NCBI GenBank assembly: GCA_903878115.1
Contig: CAIRGO010000326.1
Span: forward strand, 1-50,579
Length of the DNA: 50,579 nucleotides
Origin: Akkermansiaceae bacterium
GTDB taxonomy: Bacteria; Verrucomicrobiota; Verrucomicrobiia; Verrucomicrobiales; Akkermansiaceae
Reading direction: 5' to 3'
Shown: in pieces, positions 32,386 through 41,256 of the stretch
Layout of the letters: each line of letters starts with the position of its first letter
Position numbering within the stretch: position 1 is the first letter of the stretch
Notes under the pieces: generated by a model
Told to the model about the DNA's origin: nothing
Database searches by the model: none
Seen by the model: only the letters and a program-made list of their open reading frames with translations
Position numbers and translations under genes: made by a program

Positions 32386-34833
32386 TTACCGATTGCGATA
32401 TGGCTTGCCAGAAGGATCTTGCAATTCCACATTTACTAAAATCAATACGTTAGTTTTAATTGGCTTCAGTGCTTTGCTTTGAAATAGACTACCGAATAGT
32501 GGAGTGCTTCCTAAGAAGGGGACTTTATCGTTCACATTTTGCACGCGTTCTTCCACCATTCCGCCAATCATGACCGTGGCGCCATCGGCAATTGTAACAC
32601 TCGTATTCGCACGGATCACACTGAAAACGGGTTGTAAAATTCTGTTTGCAGTTACTTCCACCAGAGAAACATTACCAAGGAAATCGGTTGAAGTGCTGTT
32701 AATGGGTGTTCCGTAGTTCACAAACCCGTCAAAGTTAGTCATTTCTGGCTTGATCGTTAGCTCGATATACTTTCGATCAGCGCCAACAATGGGATTCACT
32801 TCGAGAACTGTGCCTACGTTTCGTTTTTCAAATGCGGTTGGGTGTGCAGGAGTAATAGGTGTAACGCCTGCAACGCCACCACCGCCGCCGCCACCATTAT
32901 TGTTAAATTGATTTTGATTATTATTACCAATTTGTTGCGGTAATTCGGGTGGTTCGTATTCGCTTGGATAGATAAACTCACGAATGATTTCAATCTTAGC
33001 TGATTGGCCACTGCGTGTTACCGTGGAAGGCTTCGAGACGAGATCGACACCTTTTTTCTGGTCAAGACCGCGCATCATCATGGCAACTTGACCGTCGGTG
33101 AATTGGCCTAACAGCGATAGCACACCTGGAGCCCTTTGTGGTGAAGGGGCGAAGCCATTATTGCTTTTGCGAATTAAGTCATCGATGCCATTAGAGCTGG
33201 TTGCTGTATTGCCGCTGCGCAGTCCAGAAGTGATAGGAGCAGGATTTGTAACGCCATTCGCGATATCTACAGCACTTCCCGTGCCTTGTGTGCCGCCGCC
33301 TAGGAAAGTAGCATCGCCGCCAGTGATGCCACCGCCGCCTAGACCTACGTTATTCAGCACCCAATCGAAGCCTAATTCTTTGAGTCGGTCTTCTTGCACT
33401 TTAATCATTGTCACTCGCACCACCACTTGCACCGGTTCCGTTTGCGCAATGGAGTCAACCACCTGTTGCACAATGTCTTGATTGCCAGCTGTGTTTTTGA
33501 CGAAAATGGTGCTGCTTTGTCCATTATATGATGCGGTGGCTCCTTCGGGGAAAGGCACGCCATAGCTGCGGAGTTTCACTTCTGCTGTCACGCGTTTGGC
33601 AAGCAATCCTTCTTCTTTATTGTCTACGCCAAAAGGATCGTCGGCAGGTTTGTCAGCCGCTACTGCATCGCTAGAAAGAAAATCAGGTGGGACTTTGTAA
33701 GAACGCGAAATAAGATCTACTCCATCAGTGCCAACAGGACGGATCGTTACTGCGAAATCATCTACAGTGTATTGGGTCCTTGTCTGGTCACAAACATAAG
33801 CGAGCGCTTTTTCAAGAGGCACATTATTTACTTTTAAATCAAAGCGGATCGCCCTCACTTGCTGTCCCGGGCCAGTGGGATCATTACCGAGATTCAATAC
33901 AAAATTCACTCCTTTCAAGGCAGGATCCGTGGTGGTGGTATCGAGCTCAATGGAACGCGAACGCAAATAATCGATCGCTTCTTCGATGCTGACTTGCTCC
34001 AAATCGATGGAGGGAATCATGATGGTGCGCAGGCATTCAGGAATCAGATGTTGATTGGTCTGTCCCGAAGTCTCAGTGGGATTGAGCATCAATGGATCGA
34101 CAAATTCAGGAACAGGGAGTTCCCATAGGGCATCTACCTGAGCAAGCAAATCAGCGCGTGTGTGATCCTGCGCCGATAAATGATAAACCGTTTTTTGCTG
34201 TGCAATTTTTTCCATTCCACGGCTAGCCGCTTTGTTGGTGGCATCGATGCGTAGTACATCCTCATACATGGTTTTTGCCATGTCGTATTTGCCTAACTGA
34301 TAAAATCCATCAGCCTCATAAAGGGTGCGTCGCACTTCATCAACATCTCTGGTGTGTTCTTTCGTCAGCGCAGGATTCGTGCGAATTGGGTCATCGAGTT
34401 TGCCACGCATGGCGAGTGCTGCCGGGTGATTCGGTGCGACGGATTCAGCAAGCACTTGCTCGATCAATTCTTTTGCCGCAGCAACATCGCCTTTGCGTGA
34501 AAGCTCGGCGGAACGTTGCACAGCCGCAGTCGCGTAGCGCTCGGTGGCAGCTTCCAGTAGCTCAGCGGAGGCTGGTGCGTTGGGAATCATATTGCGAGCG
34601 GAAAGATATTGCCCCACTGCCTCTTGATACTTGCCAGCACCATAGGCTGCGTCACCTTTCATCAACAATTCTTGCGCTGATACCACGCGTTCTAAACGTG
34701 ATGAAGCCTCTTTTTCCGCCAGAGATCCAGCGGGAGATTGGGCGCTCGTATAGCTCATGAGCAGAGCTGTACTCAGCAAGGCAAATCGTATGCTTGCCCG
34801 CGTAGTGTTATGTGAAAATGTGCCGTTTGCCAT
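32386..34833 (-). CDS. TPR-secretin outer-membrane protein, Amuc_1098-like
   Basis: An 815-residue outer-membrane secretin. It has a signal peptide at about 1-32, TPR-like helices at about 50-220 (AYGAGKYQEAVGQYLSARNMIP), and an N-terminal domain with VSIEEAIDYLRSRS (about 280-295). The secretin core starts near 480 (VQVVVRVTMIKVQEDRLKELGFDW). It ends with ADGATVMIGGMVEERVQNVNDKVPFLGSTPLFGSLFQS, the conserved gate and barrel motif. A Gln/Asn/Gly-rich insert lies near residue 640. Architecture fits the Verrucomicrobial Amuc_1098 group associated with type IV pilus-like machines. No PilM/N/O, pilin or motor ATPase gene is next to it, so its partner system is unclear. Confidence 0.78.
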   Translation of the reverse strand: MANGTFSHNTTRASIRFALLSTALLMSYTSAQSPAGSLAEKEASSRLERVVSAQELLMKGDAAYGAGKYQEAVGQYLSARNMIPNAPASAELLEAATERYATAAVQRSAELSRKGDVAAAKELIEQVLAESVAPNHPAALAMRGKLDDPIRTNPALTKEHTRDVDEVRRTLYEADGFYQLGKYDMAKTMYEDVLRIDATNKAASRGMEKIAQQKTVYHLSAQDHTRADLLAQVDALWELPVPEFVDPLMLNPTETSGQTNQHLIPECLRTIMIPSIDLEQVSIEEAIDYLRSRSIELDTTTTDPALKGVNFVLNLGNDPTGPGQQVRAIRFDLKVNNVPLEKALAYVCDQTRTQYTVDDFAVTIRPVGTDGVDLISRSYKVPPDFLSSDAVAADKPADDPFGVDNKEEGLLAKRVTAEVKLRSYGVPFPEGATASYNGQSSTIFVKNTAGNQDIVQQVVDSIAQTEPVQVVVRVTMIKVQEDRLKELGFDWVLNNVGLGGGGITGGDATFLGGGTQGTGSAVDIANGVTNPAPITSGLRSGNTATSSNGIDDLIRKSNNGFAPSPQRAPGVLSLLGQFTDGQVAMMMRGLDQKKGVDLVSKPSTVTRSGQSAKIEIIREFIYPSEYEPPELPQQIGNNNQNQFNNNGGGGGGGVAGVTPITPAHPTAFEKRNVGTVLEVNPIVGADRKYIELTIKPEMTNFDGFVNYGTPINSTSTDFLGNVSLVEVTANRILQPVFSVIRANTSVTIADGATVMIGGMVEERVQNVNDKVPFLGSTPLFGSLFQSKALKPIKTNVLILVNVELQDPSGKPYRNR

Positions 34834-35138
34834 GTGGTTTCGCGATTCGTATCAAAACAAACGACAAACTGTAAGCGTAAAATTTCGGAAAACGCATTTT
34901 TTTTAATCGAAGGGCAATTTCAATTGCTCAAAGCTCGAGCCACGTCTGCGACCCCGAAAATTTCTTTTCCATCTCCGCACTCGTGATTGCCAGCGCTGAC
35001 AGAAAAACCAATAGCGTATTTTTAGAGTATTCATGCGAACACATGTTATTATGAACACTTAATTTTAGCAATGATAAAATGATTTTTGCAGGAAAATTGT
35101 TTATTTCGCATATCAGTGGCGTTATACTCATTACAGTT
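34834..35138. other. 305-base AT-rich gap between divergent genes
   Basis: No convincing gene; a 101-codon frame at 34928-35233 overlaps the lipoprotein start on the other strand and has no family features. A short palindrome GCAATT-TC-AATTGC lies near 34915-34928. TATACT at 35123-35128 is a fair -10 box only 10 bases before the lipoprotein start, which would give a very short leader. Confidence 0.35.
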
Positions 35139-35978
35139 ATGAACAAAAAACTACTATGGAAATGGATGCCTGCCGCTGCGATTACGCTCAGTCTGACGAG
35201 TTGCTTGGAAGTTGCAGAAACAATCACTCTCAAAAAAGATGGTTCGGGTACTATCGTTGAGGAAACAATTCTCGGTGCGCAAATGAGTGCGATGATGACT
35301 CAACTCGCGGCTCTCGGCGGGGGCGCGGAAGGGAAAAATGAAATGTTCAGCGAAGAAGCTGCGAAAAAACGCGCTGCGGCCATTGGCACCGGAGTGACAG
35401 TGGAAAAAGTCGAAAAAATCGATAAAGATGGTCGCACTGGAGGTCGCACCACATTTCATTTTAACGACATCAATACCATTGCACTTTCTCTCTCGGATGG
35501 TGCTAGCGCACTAACGGATTCGATTCCACAAGCGGGCGAAGCCGAAAAGGCCGCAGAGAAAGTAGAGCCAATCAAGTTTGCATTCAAAGACAACGTGCTC
35601 ACGATCACTTCTCCACAGCCGAAGAAACCAGATGGTGCTGCAAAAGAAGAATCTCCTGCCGCTGAAGTACCAGCAATGCCAGGAGATGCTGACGGCGCGC
35701 AAGCACAAGCCATGGCGATGACCATGATGAAGGATATGAAAATGTCAATGAAGGTCGTGATCGTACCAGGAATTGCAGAATCAGACGCCTCCTACGTGGA
35801 AGGCAACACAGTAACGCTGAGCGATATGGATTTCGCCAAACTATTGGCCGATCCGGAAATTGCGAAAAAACTAGCCACGCTTGATCCAAAAGACGCCGCA
35901 GGCATGGAAGAAAAGCTCAAAGGTGTCAAAGGCATCAAAGCCGAGACCAAAGAAAAAATCACCATCAAGGTGAAGTAA
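35139..35978 (+). CDS. Lipoprotein of unknown function
   Basis: A 279-residue exported protein. The start at 35139 (MNKKLLWKWMPAAAITLSLTSC) gives a lipoprotein signal with lipobox LTSC. The mature protein opens LEVAETITLKKDGSGTIVEETIL, a two-strand pattern seen in several small surface lipoproteins. It continues with an Ala/Glu/Lys-rich helical part and a Met-rich stretch (AQAQAMAMTMMKDMKMSMK). The C-terminal part reads MEEKLKGVKGIKAETKEKITIKVK, with a heptad of lysines. Function is unknown. A strong terminator follows. It is divergent from the secretin gene. Confidence 0.75.
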   Translation: MNKKLLWKWMPAAAITLSLTSCLEVAETITLKKDGSGTIVEETILGAQMSAMMTQLAALGGGAEGKNEMFSEEAAKKRAAAIGTGVTVEKVEKIDKDGRTGGRTTFHFNDINTIALSLSDGASALTDSIPQAGEAEKAAEKVEPIKFAFKDNVLTITSPQPKKPDGAAKEESPAAEVPAMPGDADGAQAQAMAMTMMKDMKMSMKVVIVPGIAESDASYVEGNTVTLSDMDFAKLLADPEIAKKLATLDPKDAAGMEEKLKGVKGIKAETKEKITIKVK

Positions 35979-36005
35979 TTTTTCAGCATTTTCTCCCTGA
36001 TAAAA

Positions 36006-36038
36006 AACCACCGAATCTTGTTGCGCGGTGGTTTTTTT
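36006..36038 (+). terminator. Terminator after the lipoprotein gene
   Basis: AACCACCG (36006-36013) and CGGTGGTT (36026-36033) form an eight-base stem with a 12-base loop, followed by a T run to 36038. It lies 28 bases after the lipoprotein stop. Confidence 0.85.
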
Positions 36039-36114
36039 ATGGATTTTTCTCAAGGCAATTTAGTGATTCAAAATCAGATAACATACTGAGGAGATAGGTC
36101 CGCAATGTCAAAGT

Positions 36115-36852
36115 TTATGGTACCTTGATGACTGGTAACTCAACATCCGTGAGCAGTTTCCCATCCTTGGAGATCACGATGTGGGTATCATTGATGAAGA
36201 GTAGTTTGCCGTCTTTTTCGATGCGCGCAGAGAGGCCATAGAATTGGCTATGTTCGAGGCGCAATGTGGAAGGATCGAAACTAAGCGCGTAAGAAATCGG
36301 GAAATTGCTAGGCCCCTTGACGATTTGCTCGGCAAGCGTTTTCGATGAAGCATCGGCTAGACTAACGTCGAGCAGGCGGATCGTAACGGAAGCGCCTTCC
36401 GGGATTTGATCCTGCGTTTTACAAGTAACAGAGCCAGTAAGGGTGGGTGCTGCGATCGCAACGCCATTAATCGATTTGACACCTTTTAGATCGAATTGCG
36501 CGATGACATAGCGAAACCCCGGCCTCATATCGCGAGTCGCCATGCCAAAGGTCTTGAGTTCGCCACTTTCATTTAGCTGGCCACTAACTGAAAGCACACT
36601 ACCTGAAGTGGTTTCGACTACGATGCAGCTTTTCACAAAATCAATTTGCGGAAGTGTTCCCTCGACTTTCCAGTCGCGCCATAACTGAGTAAATTCGTCG
36701 GCCTGCGTGATTAGTCTCGTAGGGGTAGGCTTGGTGGCGACGTCGTCAATCGAACCCTTCCACATGGCCGTAGGTTTTATGGCTTGTGGTTCAGCATTGC
36801 ACAGCGAAACACTGAGCATGGCGAGTAGTGTGGCAGTTTTGGGAGTTATCAT
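36115..36852 (-). CDS. Secreted protein with YbaY-type domain
   Basis: A 245-residue exported protein with a signal peptide at about 1-20. Residues about 30-125 are an unassigned domain (WKGSIDDVATKPTPTRLITQADEFTQLWRDW). The C-terminal part, about 135-240, matches the YbaY/YscW-like beta-sandwich: GSVTCKTQDQIPEGASVTIRLLDVSLADASSKTLAEQIVKG, then YALSFDPSTLRLEHSQFYGLSARIEKDGKLLFINDT. YbaY proteins are small envelope lipoproteins thought to be chaperone- or pilotin-like. Here no lipobox is evident. The start is preceded by CTAACAATACCCGCAA, without a Shine-Dalgarno sequence. Confidence 0.72.
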   Translation of the reverse strand: MITPKTATLLAMLSVSLCNAEPQAIKPTAMWKGSIDDVATKPTPTRLITQADEFTQLWRDWKVEGTLPQIDFVKSCIVVETTSGSVLSVSGQLNESGELKTFGMATRDMRPGFRYVIAQFDLKGVKSINGVAIAAPTLTGSVTCKTQDQIPEGASVTIRLLDVSLADASSKTLAEQIVKGPSNFPISYALSFDPSTLRLEHSQFYGLSARIEKDGKLLFINDTHIVISKDGKLLTDVELPVIKVP

Positions 36853-37017
36853 TTGCGGGTATTGTTAGATCTAGTGAAATGTTTCCTTTTGATGGCGTTC
36901 ATGAACTTACTCTTTTCACCCCTGAGAATAACATTCTTTAATCTAGGGACAAGAATTATATCCAAGCTACGGCTCAACACGAGGTTCACTGTTTTCATGA
37001 GGAAATTGGCCGAATTT

Positions 37018-39264
37018 TCAGCGCGCTGGCTGGAGGGAAATGTGCTTGGCTTGGTTTTCACCCACAGGAACATTGCAGGTGATTTGCCATTGTTTTGTTG
37101 CAGGATTCCAATCGGTTTGCCATTGCGTGATGGGTTTTTCATCGACGGTGATGCGATGGCCTTTGGGGGCGTTTAGACCAGTAAAGGTGACGGGGCAATG
37201 TCCGAGGCCGCCGTTGATTTGGATGGTGGCTTGTTGTTTCTTATCTACGGCTACGACGAGTGGATATTTGTGTAGGATATTTCCTACACTGGCGGTTGGT
37301 TGGAGTTGATTTCCTTTGGCTTCGCGATGGACGACTTGCCACGAGTTCGGTGATTGCTCTACTGCTTGGCGCAATAGGGCATCCGGCCCGTAGTAGCTGG
37401 AGGGATCGGCGGGGAAGACGACGATTTCGATCTCTGCTTCCACAAAGTCGCCGGGCAGTAGTTCTTTCACATCGGGTGGCGGGGAGAGTTCGACGGCGGT
37501 GCGGTGATTACCTTTGCCCCATTCGTTGCAAAAAGTCGCAAGGTGCGGCGCGGCGGGCTTGCCTCCTAATACGGCACGCCAGGAATGCACGATGATGCCG
37601 CGCGTGGCGTTGGCGTGTCCATCGGTGACGGCAGTTTCTTCAACGCCATGCACGGAAATCCACGGGGCCTCGCCGGTCAGGGGCACTGCTTGGCGATCAT
37701 AGACATCGGCGGCTCGAGAAGGTTTCCATTCTTCTCGCAAAGCATTGAGATCCCCCACCGCGATGCTCCTTGCGGGCACGCAGTTGTAATAATCTGCGCC
37801 CAGTTGCATGAAGGCAAGTCGTTGCCAACGCATCGGTTTTTTGACATCGTAGCGAAGTTTCACAAAGGTGCGCAGATGATCATTGGCTGCTGGAACCGAT
37901 ACCTCCATGCGAGCGGATATTTCCCCGCCTCGGCTTTCTTCAGAGTAGCTCACATCGGTCAAACATGGCCCGTGCGATCGATAGTCGGTGCGTGTTCCCG
38001 TCATGGTCTGGTAGTTTCCTTTAGAATCTTTCCACATCAGGAAATCGCCGCCGCCGCAGTTGTCAGCCCAACCCAAGCGTTTGCTGTTAGCCCTTCGCGA
38101 TAAGGTCATCAAGGGTCGAACATCGGTGATGAAACTGCGACGCTGCACGCGACCTGGTTCGAAGCAAATGCTCTCACCGAAACTGCCGACGGCCGCTTGA
38201 TCCCAAAATTGATTGTGTCCCCAACCGATCAGGCACAACTGGGCATGAGAGGCCGCACAAATGCCGCCGTAGCGAGCATAGACGATTTGAAAAATAAATT
38301 CGCGTTTCGATTTGGCAGGAAGATGCACCATTGAGAATCCATGAAACCACTGACCATCATGCTGCAATCGGCCCTTTTCAGGACGTGAATGCCAGTTTTT
38401 CGAAAGCTGCACCGGTAGGCCGGTAGGGGTGCCATCTGCATCACATAGCATGGGCGTGAAGCCAGTGATCGGCATGTGACCATGCTGTGTGAACATCAAT
38501 CGTGCTACCGTGGGAGAATCGGAATCATTGCGCAGAGTGACACGCCAACGATCGATGCGATCCAAGTGCTCTTCCGGATAATAGGTGCCCTGCGCATTGC
38601 TCCATGGTTTTTCCGGTAAGGCGAGTCGGTGGCAGCCTAACGATTCATCGCTGGTCACGGGCAGTTCTGATTCGACGACCGCGCGATCTGTTAGATTCTC
38701 GATGGGCAATACGCACGATTTTTTTCCTTCGCTCCGCTCTTGGCCATAACGCAAACGCAGCATCACGTCAGCCTCGGTCTCTAACCGAAAGGCCAAACGG
38801 TTCGGCCATGTGGTGATTTCTAAGTGACATGTTCCTGGCCACTCCTGTCCTTTGTCGTCGGAAAACTTCAAACCTTCTATCACCACGCGTTGGAAAAATC
38901 GACCACTCTCGACAAAACGAACTGCTTGCAGAAATTCATCGCTTGCCTGCACATGACCTTTGCAATCGAATCGTCGATCGCCATCGATCAGTGTGCATTC
39001 CCATTCTCCAGTCACGGGACGCACGAGTTTCGTGTCGAACAGCAGCGTATTTTTCCCATACACAATACGCAACACCTCGGCTTTGGGTTTTTCCTGTACG
39101 CTCATGATCTGCGGCGGACCATCTGTCCATGACAGTTGCGTGAAATCCTCCTGACGCGGCATCCATTCTTCTGGGGCTGCGATGAGTGCAGTAGTGAAGG
39201 AGAGCAAACTACAGGCGGCGGAGAAAAGATGTTTCGTGGATGAATAGAAGCGGCGCATCATCAT
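37018..39264 (-). CDS. Large secreted protein of unknown function
   Basis: A 748-residue exported protein with a signal peptide at about 1-30 (FSAACSLLSFTTALIAAPEEW). The sequence has many Trp, Gly and Arg residues and long beta-rich stretches, for example VVIEGLKFSDDKGQEWPGTCHLEITTWPNRLAFRLE and a SHGPCLTDVSYSEE region. It ends in a Pro-rich domain with NGGLGHCPVTFTGLNAPKGHRITVDEKPI, which resembles a carbohydrate-binding or glycan-active fold, but I cannot name a family. It is GC-richer than its neighbours. Downstream DNA to 36853 (165 bases) holds nothing recognisable. Confidence 0.7.
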   Translation of the reverse strand: MMMRRFYSSTKHLFSAACSLLSFTTALIAAPEEWMPRQEDFTQLSWTDGPPQIMSVQEKPKAEVLRIVYGKNTLLFDTKLVRPVTGEWECTLIDGDRRFDCKGHVQASDEFLQAVRFVESGRFFQRVVIEGLKFSDDKGQEWPGTCHLEITTWPNRLAFRLETEADVMLRLRYGQERSEGKKSCVLPIENLTDRAVVESELPVTSDESLGCHRLALPEKPWSNAQGTYYPEEHLDRIDRWRVTLRNDSDSPTVARLMFTQHGHMPITGFTPMLCDADGTPTGLPVQLSKNWHSRPEKGRLQHDGQWFHGFSMVHLPAKSKREFIFQIVYARYGGICAASHAQLCLIGWGHNQFWDQAAVGSFGESICFEPGRVQRRSFITDVRPLMTLSRRANSKRLGWADNCGGGDFLMWKDSKGNYQTMTGTRTDYRSHGPCLTDVSYSEESRGGEISARMEVSVPAANDHLRTFVKLRYDVKKPMRWQRLAFMQLGADYYNCVPARSIAVGDLNALREEWKPSRAADVYDRQAVPLTGEAPWISVHGVEETAVTDGHANATRGIIVHSWRAVLGGKPAAPHLATFCNEWGKGNHRTAVELSPPPDVKELLPGDFVEAEIEIVVFPADPSSYYGPDALLRQAVEQSPNSWQVVHREAKGNQLQPTASVGNILHKYPLVVAVDKKQQATIQINGGLGHCPVTFTGLNAPKGHRITVDEKPITQWQTDWNPATKQWQITCNVPVGENQAKHISLQPAR

Positions 39265-39409
39265 ATAGTGTTAGTAAAAGGATAACATGGAAAATCGCAG
39301 TAGCGCCATGATAACATCTAAAAAATTTAGTTCAGTAATCCAGAAAATGAGAAATATCTAGATTCAGTTACTGCGTTTACTGCATTTTTCTTTTGTCTTA
39401 TTGATAAAA

Positions 39410-39440
39410 AAAACGGCTCACTTTGTGGGTGAGCCGTTTT
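39410..39440 (-). terminator. Strong hairpin terminator after the DUF1080 gene
   Basis: AAAACGGCTCAC (39410-39421) and GTGAGCCGTTTT (39429-39440) form a perfect 12-base stem with a seven-base loop, flanked by A and T runs, so it works on either strand. It lies 20 bases after the DUF1080 stop. The remaining gap to 39264 (about 145 bases) shows nothing else. Confidence 0.9.
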
Positions 39441-39460
39441 GAAAAATCACGTAGTTGAAT

Positions 39461-40162
39461 TTAGTCTTCTTTCAGGACAATGTCCTTGAACTGCACTTGC
39501 ATCGGCGGGCCGGCGTGAAGTTGCAGGGCCAGAATTCCTTTTTTCGCGCCTTCGGCTGTCTCGTCGGTGACGTCCACGGTGGCTTTGCCATTGATGAAAT
39601 GTTGTAAATGGCCGCCTTTGGCGATCACTTTGAATTCATTCCAACCATCTTTTTTAATCAAAGCTTGGATCGCTTTGCTATCGCCGACGGAGCCAGTCAC
39701 TTCGATCTTTGGTTTTGCGGGTGCTCCACCTGCGGTGATTTTCACGGATTGACCGCGCTGTGCCAGAATGCCTCGGGCTTTTTCTTCGTATAAAATCCCA
39801 CTGTAAGTATCACCCACTTCAAAATCGGCTTGGTAGCCACTGACGACAAAGTTTTTTTCATCGACCACTTTGCTACGATACTGCATGCCGCTATTCCCCG
39901 ACGGCTTATCGCCCACTACGGTGAATTTGTATTGGAAGGTCAACTCAAAGTCCGCGACTTCGCCGGCTTTCCAGATGAGAAAGGTATTTCCTTTGGTCGG
40001 ATTTTCTACGGTAGTTTTACCCGTGATCGCGCCATCCACTACTGACCAAAGAGTGGTATTACCCTCCCAGCCAGTGAGGTCTTTGCCATTGAATAATGCT
40101 TTCTCACCCGCCGTAGCGGAAAGAAGAGATAGCGCCAATAAGGCGAGTGTGTGTCGTTTCAT
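39461..40162 (-). CDS. Secreted DUF1080 (3-keto-glycoside hydrolase-like) protein
   Basis: A 233-residue exported protein with a signal peptide at 1-18. The mature part is a concanavalin-like beta sandwich typical of DUF1080: EKALFNGKDLTGWEG near the start, ADFELTFQYKF, GNSGMQYRSK, and GKATVDVTDE near the end. Recent work assigns several DUF1080 members to 3-keto-disaccharide or 3-keto-glycoside hydrolysis. The gene follows the TIM-barrel isomerase gene on the same strand by 18 bases, so both are probably one transcript. The start is preceded by CTAACAAAACT. A terminator follows. Confidence 0.85.
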   Translation of the reverse strand: MKRHTLALLALSLLSATAGEKALFNGKDLTGWEGNTTLWSVVDGAITGKTTVENPTKGNTFLIWKAGEVADFELTFQYKFTVVGDKPSGNSGMQYRSKVVDEKNFVVSGYQADFEVGDTYSGILYEEKARGILAQRGQSVKITAGGAPAKPKIEVTGSVGDSKAIQALIKKDGWNEFKVIAKGGHLQHFINGKATVDVTDETAEGAKKGILALQLHAGPPMQVQFKDIVLKED

Positions 40163-40180
40163 AGTTTTGTTAGGTGAGAA

Positions 40181-41035
40181 TTATTTATGCTTTTTGAAAA
40201 GTTTTTTCATGTTGGCGAGCCCATTGACGGCAATGTCATCGCGTTTTGGTTCCATCTTCCTCCAGATCGCTGCGGCCCGCGCGATGACTTTTACATCGGT
40301 CGTGAATGATTCAATCACCACATCGCCTTTATAATTGATTTTCTTCAATGCTTTGACGATAGGCTTCCATTCGATGTGGTCGCCACCAGGAGTGCCACGG
40401 TCGCATCCACAAGCATGGAAGTGGCCTAGATAGTCGCCCGCTTTGATGATTGCTGCCGCTGTATTTTTTTCCTCGATGTTCATGTGGAAAGTATCGAGCA
40501 GTAATTTCACGGCTTTCGAATTGATGGCTTTTACCAACTTCAATCCTTGATCACAGGTGTTGAGAAAATCTGTTTCAAAACGATTTAGTGGCTCAATGCA
40601 TAATGTCACCCCTTTTGATTCCGCATACTTGGCGATGGGCTTCAGATTTTTCACCACGAGATCGAATTCTTTTTTCTTTTCCTCGTCAGTGTGTGGGCCG
40701 ATCAAACCGACGACCGAATAAATCGGGCCAATGATTGATGGGCAACCCATGATCACCGCTTGATCGATCAATTTGGTGATATATGCTGTGGCGTTTTTTT
40801 GATCTGCCGCAGAGCCACGGAAATCACGTCCTGGTCCCATGCAGGCACAGACCGAACCGATGGCGATTCCCGCTTTATCGGCTGCTTCTTTTACTTTTGC
40901 TGGATCGATGTGGGAGGGATCCTCGATTGGTAGCTCTAGGGTATCGAAGCCCCATTTTTTAAATTTAGGAAAAAGCTTCACGCTATCGGTTACGAACGGT
41001 GAAACATAGAGGAATGTATTGAGGCCAAAGCGCAT
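40181..41035 (-). CDS. TIM-barrel sugar phosphate isomerase/epimerase family protein
   Basis: A 284-residue xylose-isomerase-like TIM barrel. Start chosen at 41035 (MRFGLNTFLY), which matches the first strand. Metal-site residues typical of D-tagatose 3-epimerase relatives are visible: Glu in LCIEPLNRFETDFLNT, Asp in LLLDTFHMNIEE, His in LGHFHACGCDRGTPG and Glu in VVIESFT. It likely epimerises or isomerises a keto-sugar. With the DUF1080 gene it suggests a 3-keto-sugar route. The leader reads CCAACCAACTATT before the ATG, without a Shine-Dalgarno sequence. Confidence 0.85.
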   Translation of the reverse strand: MRFGLNTFLYVSPFVTDSVKLFPKFKKWGFDTLELPIEDPSHIDPAKVKEAADKAGIAIGSVCACMGPGRDFRGSAADQKNATAYITKLIDQAVIMGCPSIIGPIYSVVGLIGPHTDEEKKKEFDLVVKNLKPIAKYAESKGVTLCIEPLNRFETDFLNTCDQGLKLVKAINSKAVKLLLDTFHMNIEEKNTAAAIIKAGDYLGHFHACGCDRGTPGGDHIEWKPIVKALKKINYKGDVVIESFTTDVKVIARAAAIWRKMEPKRDDIAVNGLANMKKLFKKHK

Positions 41036-41167
41036 AATAGTTGGTTGGTTAATTGGGATGCGAGCATCATCATTGGACTGCTCACACACAACTTACCTAG
41101 CAGGCCGAGCAGAATTATCAATAAAAACACTGTTTCTTTGACATATTTTTAGTGTCACGGAAAAACA

Positions 41168-41195
41168 TTGAAAAAATCGATCGTTCGATTATAAG
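41168..41195 (+). promoter_or_regulatory. Probable promoter with spacer palindrome before the DUF58 gene
   Basis: TTGAAA (41168-41173) and TATAAG (41190-41195) are 16 bases apart and lie about 60-80 bases before the DUF58 start. The spacer holds AATCGA-TCGT-TCGATT (41175-41190), a palindrome that could be an operator overlapping the promoter. The rest of the 221-base gap shows nothing else. Confidence 0.45.
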
Positions 41196-41256
41196 TTTTG
41201 TCGATGAATTGATGCTGCATCGTCTGTTATGGCGAGACTTCGGCATTTGACCATTC

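Noticed and set aside
32870-32935. Run of GCC/CCG and AAT/ATT triplets, looked like a microsatellite or small repeat array
   Set aside because: It is the coding sequence of the Asn- and Gly-rich insert in the secretin and stays in frame.
34928-35233. 101-codon frame on the minus strand
   Set aside because: It overlaps the well-supported lipoprotein start on the other strand and shows no family features.
36849-37142. 97-codon minus-strand frame between two secreted proteins
   Set aside because: It overlaps the end of the 748-residue gene in another frame and reads as low-quality Lys/Asn-rich sequence.
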